This document shows, in pieces, positions 14,916-22,594 of a DNA stretch of 64,000 bases. Source of the DNA: Cellulomonas sp. 73-145 (GTDB lineage Bacteria > Actinomycetota > Actinomycetes > Actinomycetales > Cellulomonadaceae); the NCBI GenBank assembly GCA_001898185.1, contig MKTI01000004.1, forward strand, positions 124,001-188,000, in the 5' to 3' direction. Position 1 is the first letter of the stretch. Each line of letters begins with the position of its first letter. The notes beneath the pieces were generated by a model that worked only from the letters and a program-made list of their open reading frames with translations, ran no database searches and was not told the origin of the DNA. Both the position numbers and the translations under genes were made by a program.

Positions 14916-16064
14916 TCAGCGCGCGCGCTCGAGGTGGCCGGTGATCACGTGCGACGGCGCGCCGGCAGCCTCGAGGGCCCAGGCGGCGCGCGCGTGCAGG
15001 GCCCGCCGCTGCTCAGCGGGCAGGTCGTCGTACAGGGCGGTGCGGACGACGTCGTGCCGGAAGGCCAGCCGGTCCCCGCGAGCCGCCACCAGCCCCGCCG
15101 CGAGCGCGTACCGCAGCGTGCGCCAGCAGGTGGTGACGTCCAGCGCCGCGAGGGCGGCCAGGTCCGGCACGACGAACGAGGTGCCGAGCACGCTCGCCTG
15201 CGTCAGCAGCGTGCGCACCGACGCGTCGACGTAGGCGACGTGCCGACGCACCCGCGCGTCCAGCTCCGCCTGCCAGTCAGAGCCGGTCAGCTCTGCCGTG
15301 CCGTCCGACGTGCTCAGCGACCCAGTGGTCGCCGCAGCGGCCAGCACGTCGCCGACCAGCCGGGGGTTGCCGCCCGTGGTGGCCAGCACGCCGCGCAGCA
15401 CCGGGCCGGGGGTTCTCCCGACGGTCCGCTCCACGAGGGTCTGCACCGCCGGCGTGGACAGGGGCCGCAGCTCGACGTTGCGGGCGCCGGCCCGCACCCA
15501 GGCGGCGACCAGGTCCTGCACCTCCCGCCGGTGCGGCACCGGCCGCAGGGTGAGCACCACCAGCACGCCGGGCAGCGGCGCCTCGTGGGCGAGGCGCGTC
15601 AGCACGTCCAGGGTGGCCGCGTCGGCCAGGTGCGCGTCGTCGAGCAGCAGGGCCCACGGGTGCTGCGCCCCGCGGCGCAGCGCCACGGTGGCGACCAGCT
15701 CGGCGATGCGTCGTGGCGCCGGCGGCTCGTCGGGCGCCGCCAGCAGCGCCGCGAGCTCCGCATCCTCCGGTCCCGCCGGCCACACGTCGGCACGCGGCGC
15801 GACCAGCTGACGGAGCGGTCCGTACGGGACCGTCGCGGCGTCGACCCGCACGAGCACGGGCTCGACCGCGACCAGCCGTGCGCCCGGGACCAGGGCGGCC
15901 AGGAGGGCCGACCGGCCGATGCCGGCCTCGCCCTCCAGCAGCGCGGCGGCACCGGCACCGCCGGCCACCGACGTCAGCAGCCCGTCGATGTCGTCCAGCT
16001 CACCGGCTCGGCCGACCAGCGCACCCGAACCGGGCCCCGGCCCCGCTGGATCGCGCTGGTCCAC
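14916..16064 (-). CDS. Stand-alone AAA/STAND-type ATPase domain protein lacking an HTH
   Basis: The 382 residues look like the ATPase plus winged-helix part of LuxR-family LAL regulators (opening ALVGRAGELDDIDGLL). The protein ends after the helical domain, with no TPR array and no LuxR DNA-binding domain. The P-loop is GEAGIGRS (residues 45-52), with Arg51 in place of the usual Walker A Lys, while Walker B (WALLLDDAHLAD, near 136-147) is intact. It starts with GTG. Nucleotide binding may be weak or altered. It could be a decayed regulator or a signalling subunit; nothing in the sequence tells which. Confidence 0.7.
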   Translation of the reverse strand: MDQRDPAGPGPGSGALVGRAGELDDIDGLLTSVAGGAGAAALLEGEAGIGRSALLAALVPGARLVAVEPVLVRVDAATVPYGPLRQLVAPRADVWPAGPEDAELAALLAAPDEPPAPRRIAELVATVALRRGAQHPWALLLDDAHLADAATLDVLTRLAHEAPLPGVLVVLTLRPVPHRREVQDLVAAWVRAGARNVELRPLSTPAVQTLVERTVGRTPGPVLRGVLATTGGNPRLVGDVLAAAATTGSLSTSDGTAELTGSDWQAELDARVRRHVAYVDASVRTLLTQASVLGTSFVVPDLAALAALDVTTCWRTLRYALAAGLVAARGDRLAFRHDVVRTALYDDLPAEQRRALHARAAWALEAAGAPSHVITGHLERAR

Positions 16065-16088
16065 CCGCCCGATGCTAGGGGCGCCTCG

Positions 16089-17618
16089 TCAGCCGGTGTA
16101 CTCCCAGTGCCACGGCTCCGGCTTGCTGCCGTCGGGCTGCGCCCACGACGGGTGCTCGAACTGGAAGGTCGCGGCGTTCTTCACCATCCACGCGTGCTGC
16201 GCGGAACCCGGCTGCTCGATGCCGCCGCCGAGGTCCACCGCGATGCCCAGACCGTGGTGCGAGGTGCCCGGCGTGGCGCACAGCCAGCCACGGGTGGACA
16301 GGCAGGCGACCTGCGCGGCGTAGGACCGGTAGGAGTCGTTGATCGTCAGGTGCGCGCCGAACGCCTGGAAGTAGGCGGCGTCGAGGCTGTCGAGGGCCTC
16401 CGCGGCGTCGCACCGCAGCAGCGCACCGCCGTCGAACGTCGGCGCGCACAACGCCGAGGCGGGGATCTTCCCGTTCGGGTAGCCCTGCAGCGACGTCTTC
16501 CAGGCGGCCCGCTGCGCGTCGGCAGCGGCCTGGGCGGCGGCGGCCTCGGCAGCGGAGGCGGCTGCCTGGGTGGCGGCGTCGGCCGCGGCCTTGGCAGCGG
16601 TGCGGTTGGCGTCGGCGGCGGCGCTGACGGCCGCCGTGCTGCGGGCCAGGGCGATCACCGCGTCGCGCAGCTGGGCGGCGTCCGGGTCGTCCGTGCCGAG
16701 CACCTGCGGGATGGCGGCAGCCACCTGGTCAGGCGTCTCGACGGCGGTGGCCGACGGCGTCGCGGAGGTGGCGGCGGAGGGCGTGGCGCTCGCGGACGGG
16801 GTGGCGCTGGCCGAAGGGGCGTCCGGCGACGGCGTGGCCACGTCCGTCGAGGCGGAGCCGGTCGGGGCAGGCGCGGTCGAGGGCGATCCGGTCGAGGTCG
16901 AGCCGGTCGGTGCCGGGCTGGCACTCGCGGCCGGGGTGTCGGTCGACGCGCTCGGCGACGGGGCGGCGAGGGCGGCTGCGGTGGACGTCGGGTCCGCACC
17001 GGCGGCTGTCGCGCCGGGCGTCGGGGGGGTCGACGCCGTCGACGAGGGGCTCGCGGTGGGGGCCGACGGGTCGGGGGCGCCGCCGCGCTCGGCAGACGCG
17101 CCGCCGCGCGAGGCGACTCCCGCCCGGTCGGTGCGCGCCGCCACGTTCTCCTGCTGCACCTTGGTCACCAGGGTGGCCACCTGGGCACGGAGCGAGTCGA
17201 GCTGGGCGAGCTGGTCCGCGGACACCTGGGCCTGCGCACCGTCGGCACGGACGGCGACGGCCCGCGCGGTCACGGCGTCGGCAACCTGGGCGACCTTCTC
17301 CCGCGTGGAGCGCGCGGCCTGGTCGGCCTGCGCGGCGGTGTCGGCGCCGGTCAGGCTCGTCGAGGAGGAGGCCGTGGCGCCCTCACCGGTGGCGGGGTTC
17401 ACCAGCACGACGCCGAGCGCGACGGCCAACGCCACCACGACACCGCCCTGGGCGATGCGGGGCGCGAGCGGACGCGGCGTGCGCGGACGGTGGTCCTGCG
17501 GGGCGCGGTGGGCGCCGGCCTGACGGCTGCGGCGCGTGGCGGCGGCCGGCGCGGTGGCGACATGCCTGCCGCCTCCGGACCGACGCCGGGGCGGCAATCT
17601 GTCACTCACGCGAAACAC
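16089..17618 (-). CDS. M15 family D-alanyl-D-alanine carboxypeptidase, membrane anchored
   Basis: The protein has 509 residues. A basic N-terminus and one membrane segment (GGVVVALAVALGVVLV, near residue 60) are followed by an Ala-rich coiled-coil region and a long Ser/Thr/Pro/Ala linker. The C-terminal VanY/D,D-peptidase domain follows. Its zinc motif SHHGLGIAVD (residues 453-462, Ser-x-His-x6-Asp) and EPWHWEY (about 501-507) are complete. It should trim stem peptides of peptidoglycan outside the membrane. The GTG at 17618 or a second GTG at 17609 may start it. A related enzyme is encoded at 32839-34011. It diverges from an HTH gene. Confidence 0.88.
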   Translation of the reverse strand: MFRVSDRLPPRRRSGGGRHVATAPAAATRRSRQAGAHRAPQDHRPRTPRPLAPRIAQGGVVVALAVALGVVLVNPATGEGATASSSTSLTGADTAAQADQAARSTREKVAQVADAVTARAVAVRADGAQAQVSADQLAQLDSLRAQVATLVTKVQQENVAARTDRAGVASRGGASAERGGAPDPSAPTASPSSTASTPPTPGATAAGADPTSTAAALAAPSPSASTDTPAASASPAPTGSTSTGSPSTAPAPTGSASTDVATPSPDAPSASATPSASATPSAATSATPSATAVETPDQVAAAIPQVLGTDDPDAAQLRDAVIALARSTAAVSAAADANRTAAKAAADAATQAAASAAEAAAAQAAADAQRAAWKTSLQGYPNGKIPASALCAPTFDGGALLRCDAAEALDSLDAAYFQAFGAHLTINDSYRSYAAQVACLSTRGWLCATPGTSHHGLGIAVDLGGGIEQPGSAQHAWMVKNAATFQFEHPSWAQPDGSKPEPWHWEYTG

Positions 17619-17673
17619 GTTAAGTGCATCGGACGGTCGCCCAGACCGCTTGAGGCCTTTGGGCGGCGAAGAT

Positions 17674-17706
17674 CTTGTGATGATCTCGTCACGGTGTCGT
17701 CACAAG
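17674..17706. promoter_or_regulatory. Inverted repeat between divergent carboxypeptidase and HTH genes
   Basis: CTTGTGATGA (17674-17683) and TCGTCACAAG (17697-17706) form 10-bp arms with one mismatch and a 13-bp spacer. They sit in the 119-bp divergent intergenic region, 31 bp from the HTH gene start. The position suits an operator for either gene; the binding protein is unknown. Confidence 0.45.
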
Positions 17707-17737
17707 ACTGACCCCGGCTTGCCGCTACGCTGCCGCC

Positions 17738-18136
17738 GTGCCAGACGCCCAGCAGCCCCCGGCGGACCACCTCGCGACGGCCCCGCGGGGACTGGACGAT
17801 CTGTACGACATCGCGCGGCTGGCCGACCGGCTCGGCGTCGAGCACGCCACCATCCGGGTGTGGTTGTCCCGCAAGGTGCCCTGGCTGCCCGCCCCTGACG
17901 GGCGGCTCAACGGTGGCGCCGTCTGGCGCGCCACGACCCTCGAGGGCCTCGAGGACCGCCGTCGGCCGGGCCGCCCCGGCCCCAAGCCGCGCTACCGCTC
18001 GGCACCGGCCGCTGCCGACGTCGCTCGCACGGGCCCGCTCCCGATCGTCTCCCAGGACCTGATCCGCACCGGCCCCATCCCGGTCGTCCCCGAGACCGGA
18101 CGTCCGGACGGCCCCTGGGGTTCGTCCGGACGGTGA
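17738..18136 (+). CDS. Small HTH (MerR/AlpA-like) protein
   Basis: The 132-residue protein has a predicted helix-turn-helix near residues 22-45 (LYDIARLADRLGVEHATIRV). A wing-like segment follows (LPAPDGRLNGGAVWR), as in MerR/excisionase-like DNA-binding proteins. The C-terminus is basic and then repetitive, with RTGPLPIV and RTGPIPVV motifs. It probably binds DNA. It starts the rightward run that continues with the methyltransferase gene, and may act at the inverted repeat just upstream. Confidence 0.65.
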   Translation: MPDAQQPPADHLATAPRGLDDLYDIARLADRLGVEHATIRVWLSRKVPWLPAPDGRLNGGAVWRATTLEGLEDRRRPGRPGPKPRYRSAPAAADVARTGPLPIVSQDLIRTGPIPVVPETGRPDGPWGSSGR

Positions 18137-18152
18137 CGGACGTGGGCCCGCG

Positions 18153-18833
18153 GTGAGCTGGACGGGTGGCGCCGGCGGCGCCGACCGTGCGGACTCCGAC
18201 CGGTCGGCGGACGTCGTCGCCGCGATGCGGGCCCTCGACCGCGCCCGGTTCCTCCCGCCCGACCAGGTGTTCCACGCCCACGAGGACCGCGCCCTCCCCC
18301 TGTTCCACGGCCAGACCGGTTCTCAGCCGTCGACCGTCGCCGCCATGCTCCGGCTGCTGCAGGTGCCGGTCGGCGGCCGCGTGCTCGACGTCGGCTCCGG
18401 CTCCGGCTGGAGCACGGCCCTGCTGGCGCGGCTGGTCGGACCGAGCGGTGAGGTGCTGGGTCTGGAGCTCGACGCCGAGCTGTGCGCGTTCGGTGCCGCC
18501 AACCTCGCCCCGTGGCACATGCCCTGGGCACGCATCGAGCAGGCGGACCCCGGCCGGCTCGGCCGGCCCGTGCCCGGCGGCTGGGACCGGATCCTCGTCT
18601 CGGCGTCGCCGCGGGTGCTGCCCCAGGAGCTGGTGGACCAGCTGGCGGTCGGCGGCCGGATGGTGGTGCCGGTGCAGACGACCATGACCCTGGTGGTCAG
18701 CCGTGCCGACGGGCCACCGGAGATCAGCCGGCACGGCCAGTACGAGTTCGTCCCGCTCCGTACCGGTTTCACGGGTGAGGCTTCGGGGGCGACCGGTCGG
18801 CACGATCAAGGGTGGCCGCGCGGGCGCCGATGA
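18153..18833 (+). CDS. Protein-L-isoaspartate O-methyltransferase family protein
   Basis: This 226-residue SAM-dependent methyltransferase shows motif I VLDVGSGSGWSTALLA (about residues 80-95). Just before it, HGQTGSQPSTVAAMLRLL corresponds to the PCMT substrate loop (usually QTxSxP). PCMT enzymes methylate isoaspartyl residues for repair of aged proteins. The tail beyond residue ~205 is irregular and probably unstructured. It starts with GTG 16 bp after the HTH gene and 7 bp before the DUF3806 gene. Confidence 0.82.
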   Translation: MSWTGGAGGADRADSDRSADVVAAMRALDRARFLPPDQVFHAHEDRALPLFHGQTGSQPSTVAAMLRLLQVPVGGRVLDVGSGSGWSTALLARLVGPSGEVLGLELDAELCAFGAANLAPWHMPWARIEQADPGRLGRPVPGGWDRILVSASPRVLPQELVDQLAVGGRMVVPVQTTMTLVVSRADGPPEISRHGQYEFVPLRTGFTGEASGATGRHDQGWPRGRR

Positions 18834-18840
18834 GAACCGC

Positions 18841-19470
18841 ATGCCGCTGTTCCGCCGCACGCCGCGCCCGTCGGGCGGGACGTTGATCCCGACCCCCTTC
18901 GGGTCGGTGGAGGACGAGGTGTCCGGCCCCACCCCGCCGGACATCACGCCGGGCGTGGTCGAGGAGCTGAACGACGCAGAGCGGCTGTGGACGGCTCAGC
19001 AGCGGGAGCTGCTGCTCGAGCTGTGCGACGCCGTGGTGGACGCCCCGACCGTCGGTCGGCTGTTCGACCGGGTGCACACCGCGTGGCGTGCGACTGTGCG
19101 ACCCGCCGACCCCGACCTGCTGGTCAACGTGTTCGGGGTGGCGCTCGGCGACCTGATCGCCCAGCGGGTGCCCGGCCTGTCGTGGGCCGTCTACCGCGAC
19201 GACGTGGGCACCGAGCTGGTGCTGGCGCACTCGTCGCACCCGTTGGTGGTGTTCCCGGTGGCTGCCGTCGCCGAGCGGTGGGGGACCGCGGAGCCCGGGT
19301 GGTTCGCCGGTTATGTCGCGGAGGCGGCGCGGCTGTCGTCGGCTGTGCTCGATCCGGCGGGTGACGCCGTACCGTGGAACGAGCAGGGGCCGGACCAGGA
19401 AGGGCGGGATCACCACGGACAAGGTGACGAACCGCAGGACGGGACGCCGGACGACGAGCGACGCCGCTGA
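18841..19470 (+). CDS. DUF3806 domain protein
   Basis: The protein has 209 residues from the ATG at 18841. The central region (LLVNVFGVALGDLIAQRVPG, a WAVYRDD turn, LVVFPVAAVAERW, then GWFAGYV) matches DUF3806, a soluble domain of unknown function with a typical aromatic core and an LGD pair. The last 40 residues are Gly/Asp/Gln-rich and disordered. It follows the isoaspartyl methyltransferase by 7 bp. A paralogue with the same domain order at its N-terminus is encoded at 34059-35363. Confidence 0.75.
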   Translation: MPLFRRTPRPSGGTLIPTPFGSVEDEVSGPTPPDITPGVVEELNDAERLWTAQQRELLLELCDAVVDAPTVGRLFDRVHTAWRATVRPADPDLLVNVFGVALGDLIAQRVPGLSWAVYRDDVGTELVLAHSSHPLVVFPVAAVAERWGTAEPGWFAGYVAEAARLSSAVLDPAGDAVPWNEQGPDQEGRDHHGQGDEPQDGTPDDERRR

Positions 19471-19534
19471 GCCCTCGACCGGCTCGTTGGCCGTCGTGCC
19501 TCAGGTTCAGGCGTCGAGCAGCCGATGGACCGGT

Positions 19535-20065
19535 ATGTCCGCCTTCACCGAATCGGCGCCGACCGACGAGCTGCTCTCGGGGTTCGGCACGCACGGCACC
19601 GCGCCCACGCCGCAGCAGCACCGGCGGGCCGGGATCACGCTGGTGGTCGCGTCCGCCCTGGTGGTGGCCGGTGGCGGGATCGGCTGGTGGCTGCTGGCGC
19701 CCGGCTCCTCGTCGGGGCCCGCGGCGCACGTCGCCGCCTTCGACAACCCGCAGCAGGACGGCGACAAGCTCGACGCGGACGACGCTGACCAGCTGCAGGT
19801 GGACCCGGCCTCGACGCGGCTGGTGGTGCACACCCCGGCCGCCGCGACCTACGTGGGACGGTCGGTGTCCGGCCGGCTGTGCATCATGCAGCTGCCGACC
19901 GGCGACGTCTCGACCGAGACCTGCGGCCCGGACCGCAAGGGTGTGGTGCTGACCGTCGGCACCCCCCGTGAGGGGCAGGTGCGGCTGGTGGCCGACGGCG
20001 GTCCGACGCCCGCGGCGGCGGAAGGCTGGAAGTCGGCCGGGGCCAACGTCTGGACGCACGCCTGA
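19535..20065 (+). CDS. Single-pass membrane protein of unknown function
   Basis: The protein has 176 residues from the ATG at 19535; upstream in-frame sequence overlaps the DUF3806 gene and is unlikely to be coding. A ~40-residue cytoplasmic segment is followed by one transmembrane helix (AGITLVVASALVVAGGGIGW). The extracytoplasmic domain of ~115 residues has a Cys pair (SGRLCIMQL, and TETCGPD). It is co-directional with the DUF3806 gene. No family is recognised. Confidence 0.65.
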   Translation: MSAFTESAPTDELLSGFGTHGTAPTPQQHRRAGITLVVASALVVAGGGIGWWLLAPGSSSGPAAHVAAFDNPQQDGDKLDADDADQLQVDPASTRLVVHTPAAATYVGRSVSGRLCIMQLPTGDVSTETCGPDRKGVVLTVGTPREGQVRLVADGGPTPAAAEGWKSAGANVWTHA

Positions 20066-20104
20066 CCCGTCGTCGGGCGTGACCCCTCCTAGGGTGCAGC
20101 GCGC

Positions 20105-21055
20105 TCAGACGGCCGCGAGCGCGTCCACCAGGCGCCGGACGCTCGACGTCAGGCCCCAGCGCTGCGCCAGCTCGACCACCCGGTCGGCGTCGGCGACCAC
20201 GCGCGGCAGCTCGTCGGGCACCTGCTCCACCGGGGCGTCGCGGGCGACCCGCACCACCGCGGGTGCCACGGCGAGGTAGTCGGCGGCGTCGGTCAGCCGT
20301 CGCCGGGCCGCTGGCGCCAGCGCGGGGTCGGACCGGTCCCGCGCCGCGAGCACCCCCGGCAGGTCACCGAACCGGGCGACCAGCTGGGCGGCCGTCTTCT
20401 CCCCGATGCCGGGGACGCCGGGCAGCCCGTCGCTCGGGTCGCCCCGCAGCACGGCGAGGTCGGCGTAGGCCGCGCCCGACGAGACGCCGTACCGCTCGGC
20501 GAGCATGCTCTGGTCCACCACCAGCAGGTCCTTCACGCCCTTCGACGGGTACAGCACCCGGACGCGCGCCTCGTCGTCGACCAGCTGGAACAGGTCCCGG
20601 TCACCCGTCACCACGTCCACGGCCGCGCGCTCGGCCGCCGGCCGGGCCAGCTCGCGGGTGACCAGGGTGCCGATCACGTCGTCGGCCTCGAAGCCCGGGG
20701 CGCCGACGCGCGCGACGCCGACCGCCGCCAGCACCTCGACGATCACCGGGATCTGCGCCGTCAGCGCCGCGGGGACCTCCTCGACCCAGCGCTCACCGTC
20801 CTGACCGGCCACCCGGTGCGCCTTGTACGTGGGGATCGCGGCCACCCGGAAGGCCGGCCGCCAGTCGTCGTCCCACGCCGCGACGAGCCGGGCGGGCCGG
20901 TGGTCGGTCACCAGCCGGGCGATCATGTCCAGCAGCCCGCGCACGGCGTTCACCGGCGTGCCGTCCGGCGCCTTGACGCTGTCCGGCACCCCGAAGAACG
21001 CCCGGAAGTACAGCGACGCGGTATCGAGCAACATGAGCGACGCACGACCCGACAT
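20105..21055 (-). CDS. 5'-3' exonuclease (PolA N-terminal/FEN-like)
   Basis: This 316-residue stand-alone flap/exonuclease resembles the N-terminal domain of DNA polymerase I. Conserved acidic metal-binding stretches include MLLDTASLYFRAF, AWDDDWRP, GFEADDVIGTLV and VVTGDRDLFQLV. The H3TH helix-hairpin-helix is GDPSDGLPGVPGIGEKTA. It removes RNA primers or flaps. The first ~12 codons (MSGRASLMLLDT) use less GC-rich codons than the rest. A second, GC-rich version of the same start lies 1.3 kb upstream (22301-22351), so this 5' end was probably supplied by an inserted islet. Confidence 0.9.
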   Translation of the reverse strand: MSGRASLMLLDTASLYFRAFFGVPDSVKAPDGTPVNAVRGLLDMIARLVTDHRPARLVAAWDDDWRPAFRVAAIPTYKAHRVAGQDGERWVEEVPAALTAQIPVIVEVLAAVGVARVGAPGFEADDVIGTLVTRELARPAAERAAVDVVTGDRDLFQLVDDEARVRVLYPSKGVKDLLVVDQSMLAERYGVSSGAAYADLAVLRGDPSDGLPGVPGIGEKTAAQLVARFGDLPGVLAARDRSDPALAPAARRRLTDAADYLAVAPAVVRVARDAPVEQVPDELPRVVADADRVVELAQRWGLTSSVRRLVDALAAV

Positions 21056-21120
21056 GGGCCCACGCTAGGTGATCGCCTACGCGGAGTGCCGAACGCCGCG
21101 GGGAGCCGCGGTCCTCGCGG

Positions 21121-21489
21121 TCACGCAGGCAGCCGGTGAAGGCGAAGAGAGGGCGCGTCGTCGGCAGGTTCGAACCGCCATGACCGGAACGGCCGACTAT
21201 CGATCGAGAACGAGCCCGCGCTGAACGTCCGGAGCCATGCGGCGAGGTGCGGCCCGGCTGTGAGGTCACCGCTCCAGAAGCGACCTCGGGGGGTGCAGAC
21301 CTCGATGTAGAAGACGCGCTCGTCCTCAGACGTCAGGCGCAACGTCAGGCCGCGGACATCCGGTGCGGAGACCTGCACGAATGGCAGCCCGACCGCCCCA
21401 TAGGCGTCCCACACACCGAAGACTGCGCGTTCAGCAACCCCAGCAGCCGTCGCGATCTCGCGGAGTGTCGCTCCGGCGGACGATGCCAC
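21121..21489 (-). CDS. Hypothetical protein in islet
   Basis: The protein has 122 residues and no recognised family. The N-terminus (ATLREIATAAGVAERAVFGV) could be a short helix-turn-helix. The rest is a mixed alpha/beta stretch with LTLRLTSEDERVFYIEV and FWSGDLTAGPHLAAWLRTF. It is soluble, with no signal or membrane segment. Base composition is less GC-biased than in neighbouring genes, consistent with acquired DNA. It lies just upstream of the exonuclease gene on the same strand, a 65-bp gap. Confidence 0.6.
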   Translation of the reverse strand: MASSAGATLREIATAAGVAERAVFGVWDAYGAVGLPFVQVSAPDVRGLTLRLTSEDERVFYIEVCTPRGRFWSGDLTAGPHLAAWLRTFSAGSFSIDSRPFRSWRFEPADDAPSLRLHRLPA

Positions 21490-21681
21490 GCCGCGAATCT
21501 ACGCGTCACTGTCCCTAGGGACCGTGGCTCGGTCGTGCCGGGCGCCGACCGAAGATGCGGGTTCGGCGCGCTGCAGCGAGGTGCTGCCCAACAGGAGGAG
21601 CTGTCCGGGGTCACCCTGGGCCGAGACGCTACCGAGAGTGGCCGTCGCCATGCCGCATCCGGACCCACGAGACTGAGCGCC

Positions 21682-22209
21682 ATGTCGACGGCCGACCATC
21701 AAGGCCCCAGCCCTGCGCCGGGGCCCTGGCCAGTGCCCGCGCGCAGAACGAACGAGCGCCTCCTCGGCGCCCTCGGCTGGACCATCGAGGTCGCTCTCGG
21801 CCTGTTCGCCGGTGCCGGTGCCCTCTCGGTGTCCTCAGCACCAGCAAGGACTCTCGCCGACATACGCGCCGGCGGGAGCGCCTCGGCGAGCGCCGCGATA
21901 TTCGGTGCGGCCTCGTGGTGTCCCGCGATCCCGGGCACGGGGATGCTGCGGCTCACGCAGGACGGAGCGACGTACGACCAGGGCCTGCGCAGGCGTCTTC
22001 CGCTCGACCGCCTGACAGCGGTCGCCGCGCACGCGCCCGGAACCGTCTCCACAGCCGTGCGACTGCCACACCGGTGGTGGGTCCTCGACCTCGACGGACC
22101 CGCGGGGGCGGGCAGCGTCGCTGCACTCCCGGAGGAGCTTGCCCTGCTCGGCGGCCTGGCCGGCTGGCCACCGCCGCTCGGGTGGCCGGTCGGCGAGCCT
22201 GCGCCGTAG
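21682..22209 (+). CDS. Hypothetical protein with possible membrane segment, in islet
   Basis: The protein has 175 residues from the ATG at 21682; the in-frame extension upstream looks non-coding. Residues ~30-50 (LGWTIEVALGLFAGAGALSV) are hydrophobic and might form one membrane helix. The remainder has a MLRLTQDGATYDQGL turn and a WWVLDLDGP strand, loosely recalling PH-like or bacterial PH/YdbT-type small domains. No family is assigned with confidence. It is divergently arranged with the other islet gene and followed by a short hairpin at 22275-22291. Confidence 0.55.
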   Translation: MSTADHQGPSPAPGPWPVPARRTNERLLGALGWTIEVALGLFAGAGALSVSSAPARTLADIRAGGSASASAAIFGAASWCPAIPGTGMLRLTQDGATYDQGLRRRLPLDRLTAVAAHAPGTVSTAVRLPHRWWVLDLDGPAGAGSVAALPEELALLGGLAGWPPPLGWPVGEPAP

Positions 22210-22274
22210 GCGCCAACCCGGTCCACGCGCGGCCCAGCGGCAACGCTGGTCGCTGAACCTCCTGAGCCTTGCTC

Positions 22275-22294
22275 GGCACCGAGATGGTGCCTTT
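22275..22294 (+). terminator. Short hairpin with T-run
   Basis: GGCACC (22275-22280) and GGTGCC (22286-22291) form a 6-bp stem with a GAGAT loop followed by TTT. It is a plausible intrinsic terminator for the 21682-22209 gene, 65 bp past its stop. It is AT-richer than other terminators in the window. Confidence 0.5.
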
Positions 22295-22300
22295 GGAGAG

Positions 22301-22351
22301 CTACGACGACGCGGTGTCCAGGAGCATCAGCCGGTCGGCGCGGTCCGTCAT
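22301..22351 (-). pseudogene. Displaced 5' end of a 5'-3' exonuclease gene
   Basis: Seventeen codons read MTDRADRLMLLDTASS and stop. The segment RLMLLDTAS parallels the first residues of the intact exonuclease (SLMLLDTASLYFRAF). Its ATG overlaps the stop of the upstream small membrane gene (ATGA), the usual arrangement for coupled genes. This suggests it was once the real start. Translation now ends after 16 residues. Confidence 0.6.
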
Positions 22352-22545
22352 GGCGTGGAGTCTGGCACCCGGGTCCCACGTCGGGCCCGGCGCCCGCGCA
22401 CAAGGTCGGCGGACGCGGCCACGACGCCCATGAGGACCGTGAAGGCGATGTCCTGCGGGCCGTGCACGACGGCCCGGACGACGACGACGATCACCACGAT
22501 GAGCGCGCCCTGGCCCAGAGCGTGCAGCACGTCGGTCCGCATCAT
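22348..22545 (-). CDS. Small two-helix membrane protein
   Basis: The protein has 65 residues: a short cytoplasmic start (MMRTDVLHALGQG), two hydrophobic helices (GALIVVIVVVVRAVV and DIAFTVLMGVVAASADLV) and a basic tail. No family is recognised. The stop overlaps the ATG of the exonuclease remnant, indicating a former two-gene operon with the exonuclease. No strong ribosome site is visible, so the exact start is uncertain. Confidence 0.55.
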   Translation of the reverse strand: MMRTDVLHALGQGALIVVIVVVVRAVVHGPQDIAFTVLMGVVAASADLVRGRRARRGTRVPDSTP

Positions 22546-22594
22546 CCGGCCATCGTGGCGTGCCGGACACCCCCGCGGGGCCGGTTCGGCGGCC

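Larger units (their letters stand above)
21023..22315. mobile_element. Putative 1.3-kb islet inserted into the 5' end of the exonuclease gene
   Basis: The nine bases CGACGCGGT occur as direct repeats at 21014-21022 and 22307-22315. They bracket two unrelated hypothetical genes and visibly less GC-rich DNA. Outside the right copy is a displaced exonuclease start; outside the left copy is the body of the exonuclease gene, which has a substitute start. No integrase or transposase is encoded. The boundaries are inferred from the repeat. Confidence 0.5.

Noticed and set aside
17676..17692. TGTGA...TCAC looked like a CRP site
   Set aside because: The half-sites are 8 bp apart instead of 6; the longer inverted repeat 17674-17706 explains the symmetry better.
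21167..21176. GGTTCGAACC palindrome, T-arm or SOS-like
   Set aside because: No cloverleaf around it and it lacks the N4 spacing of a LexA box; it lies within a coding frame.
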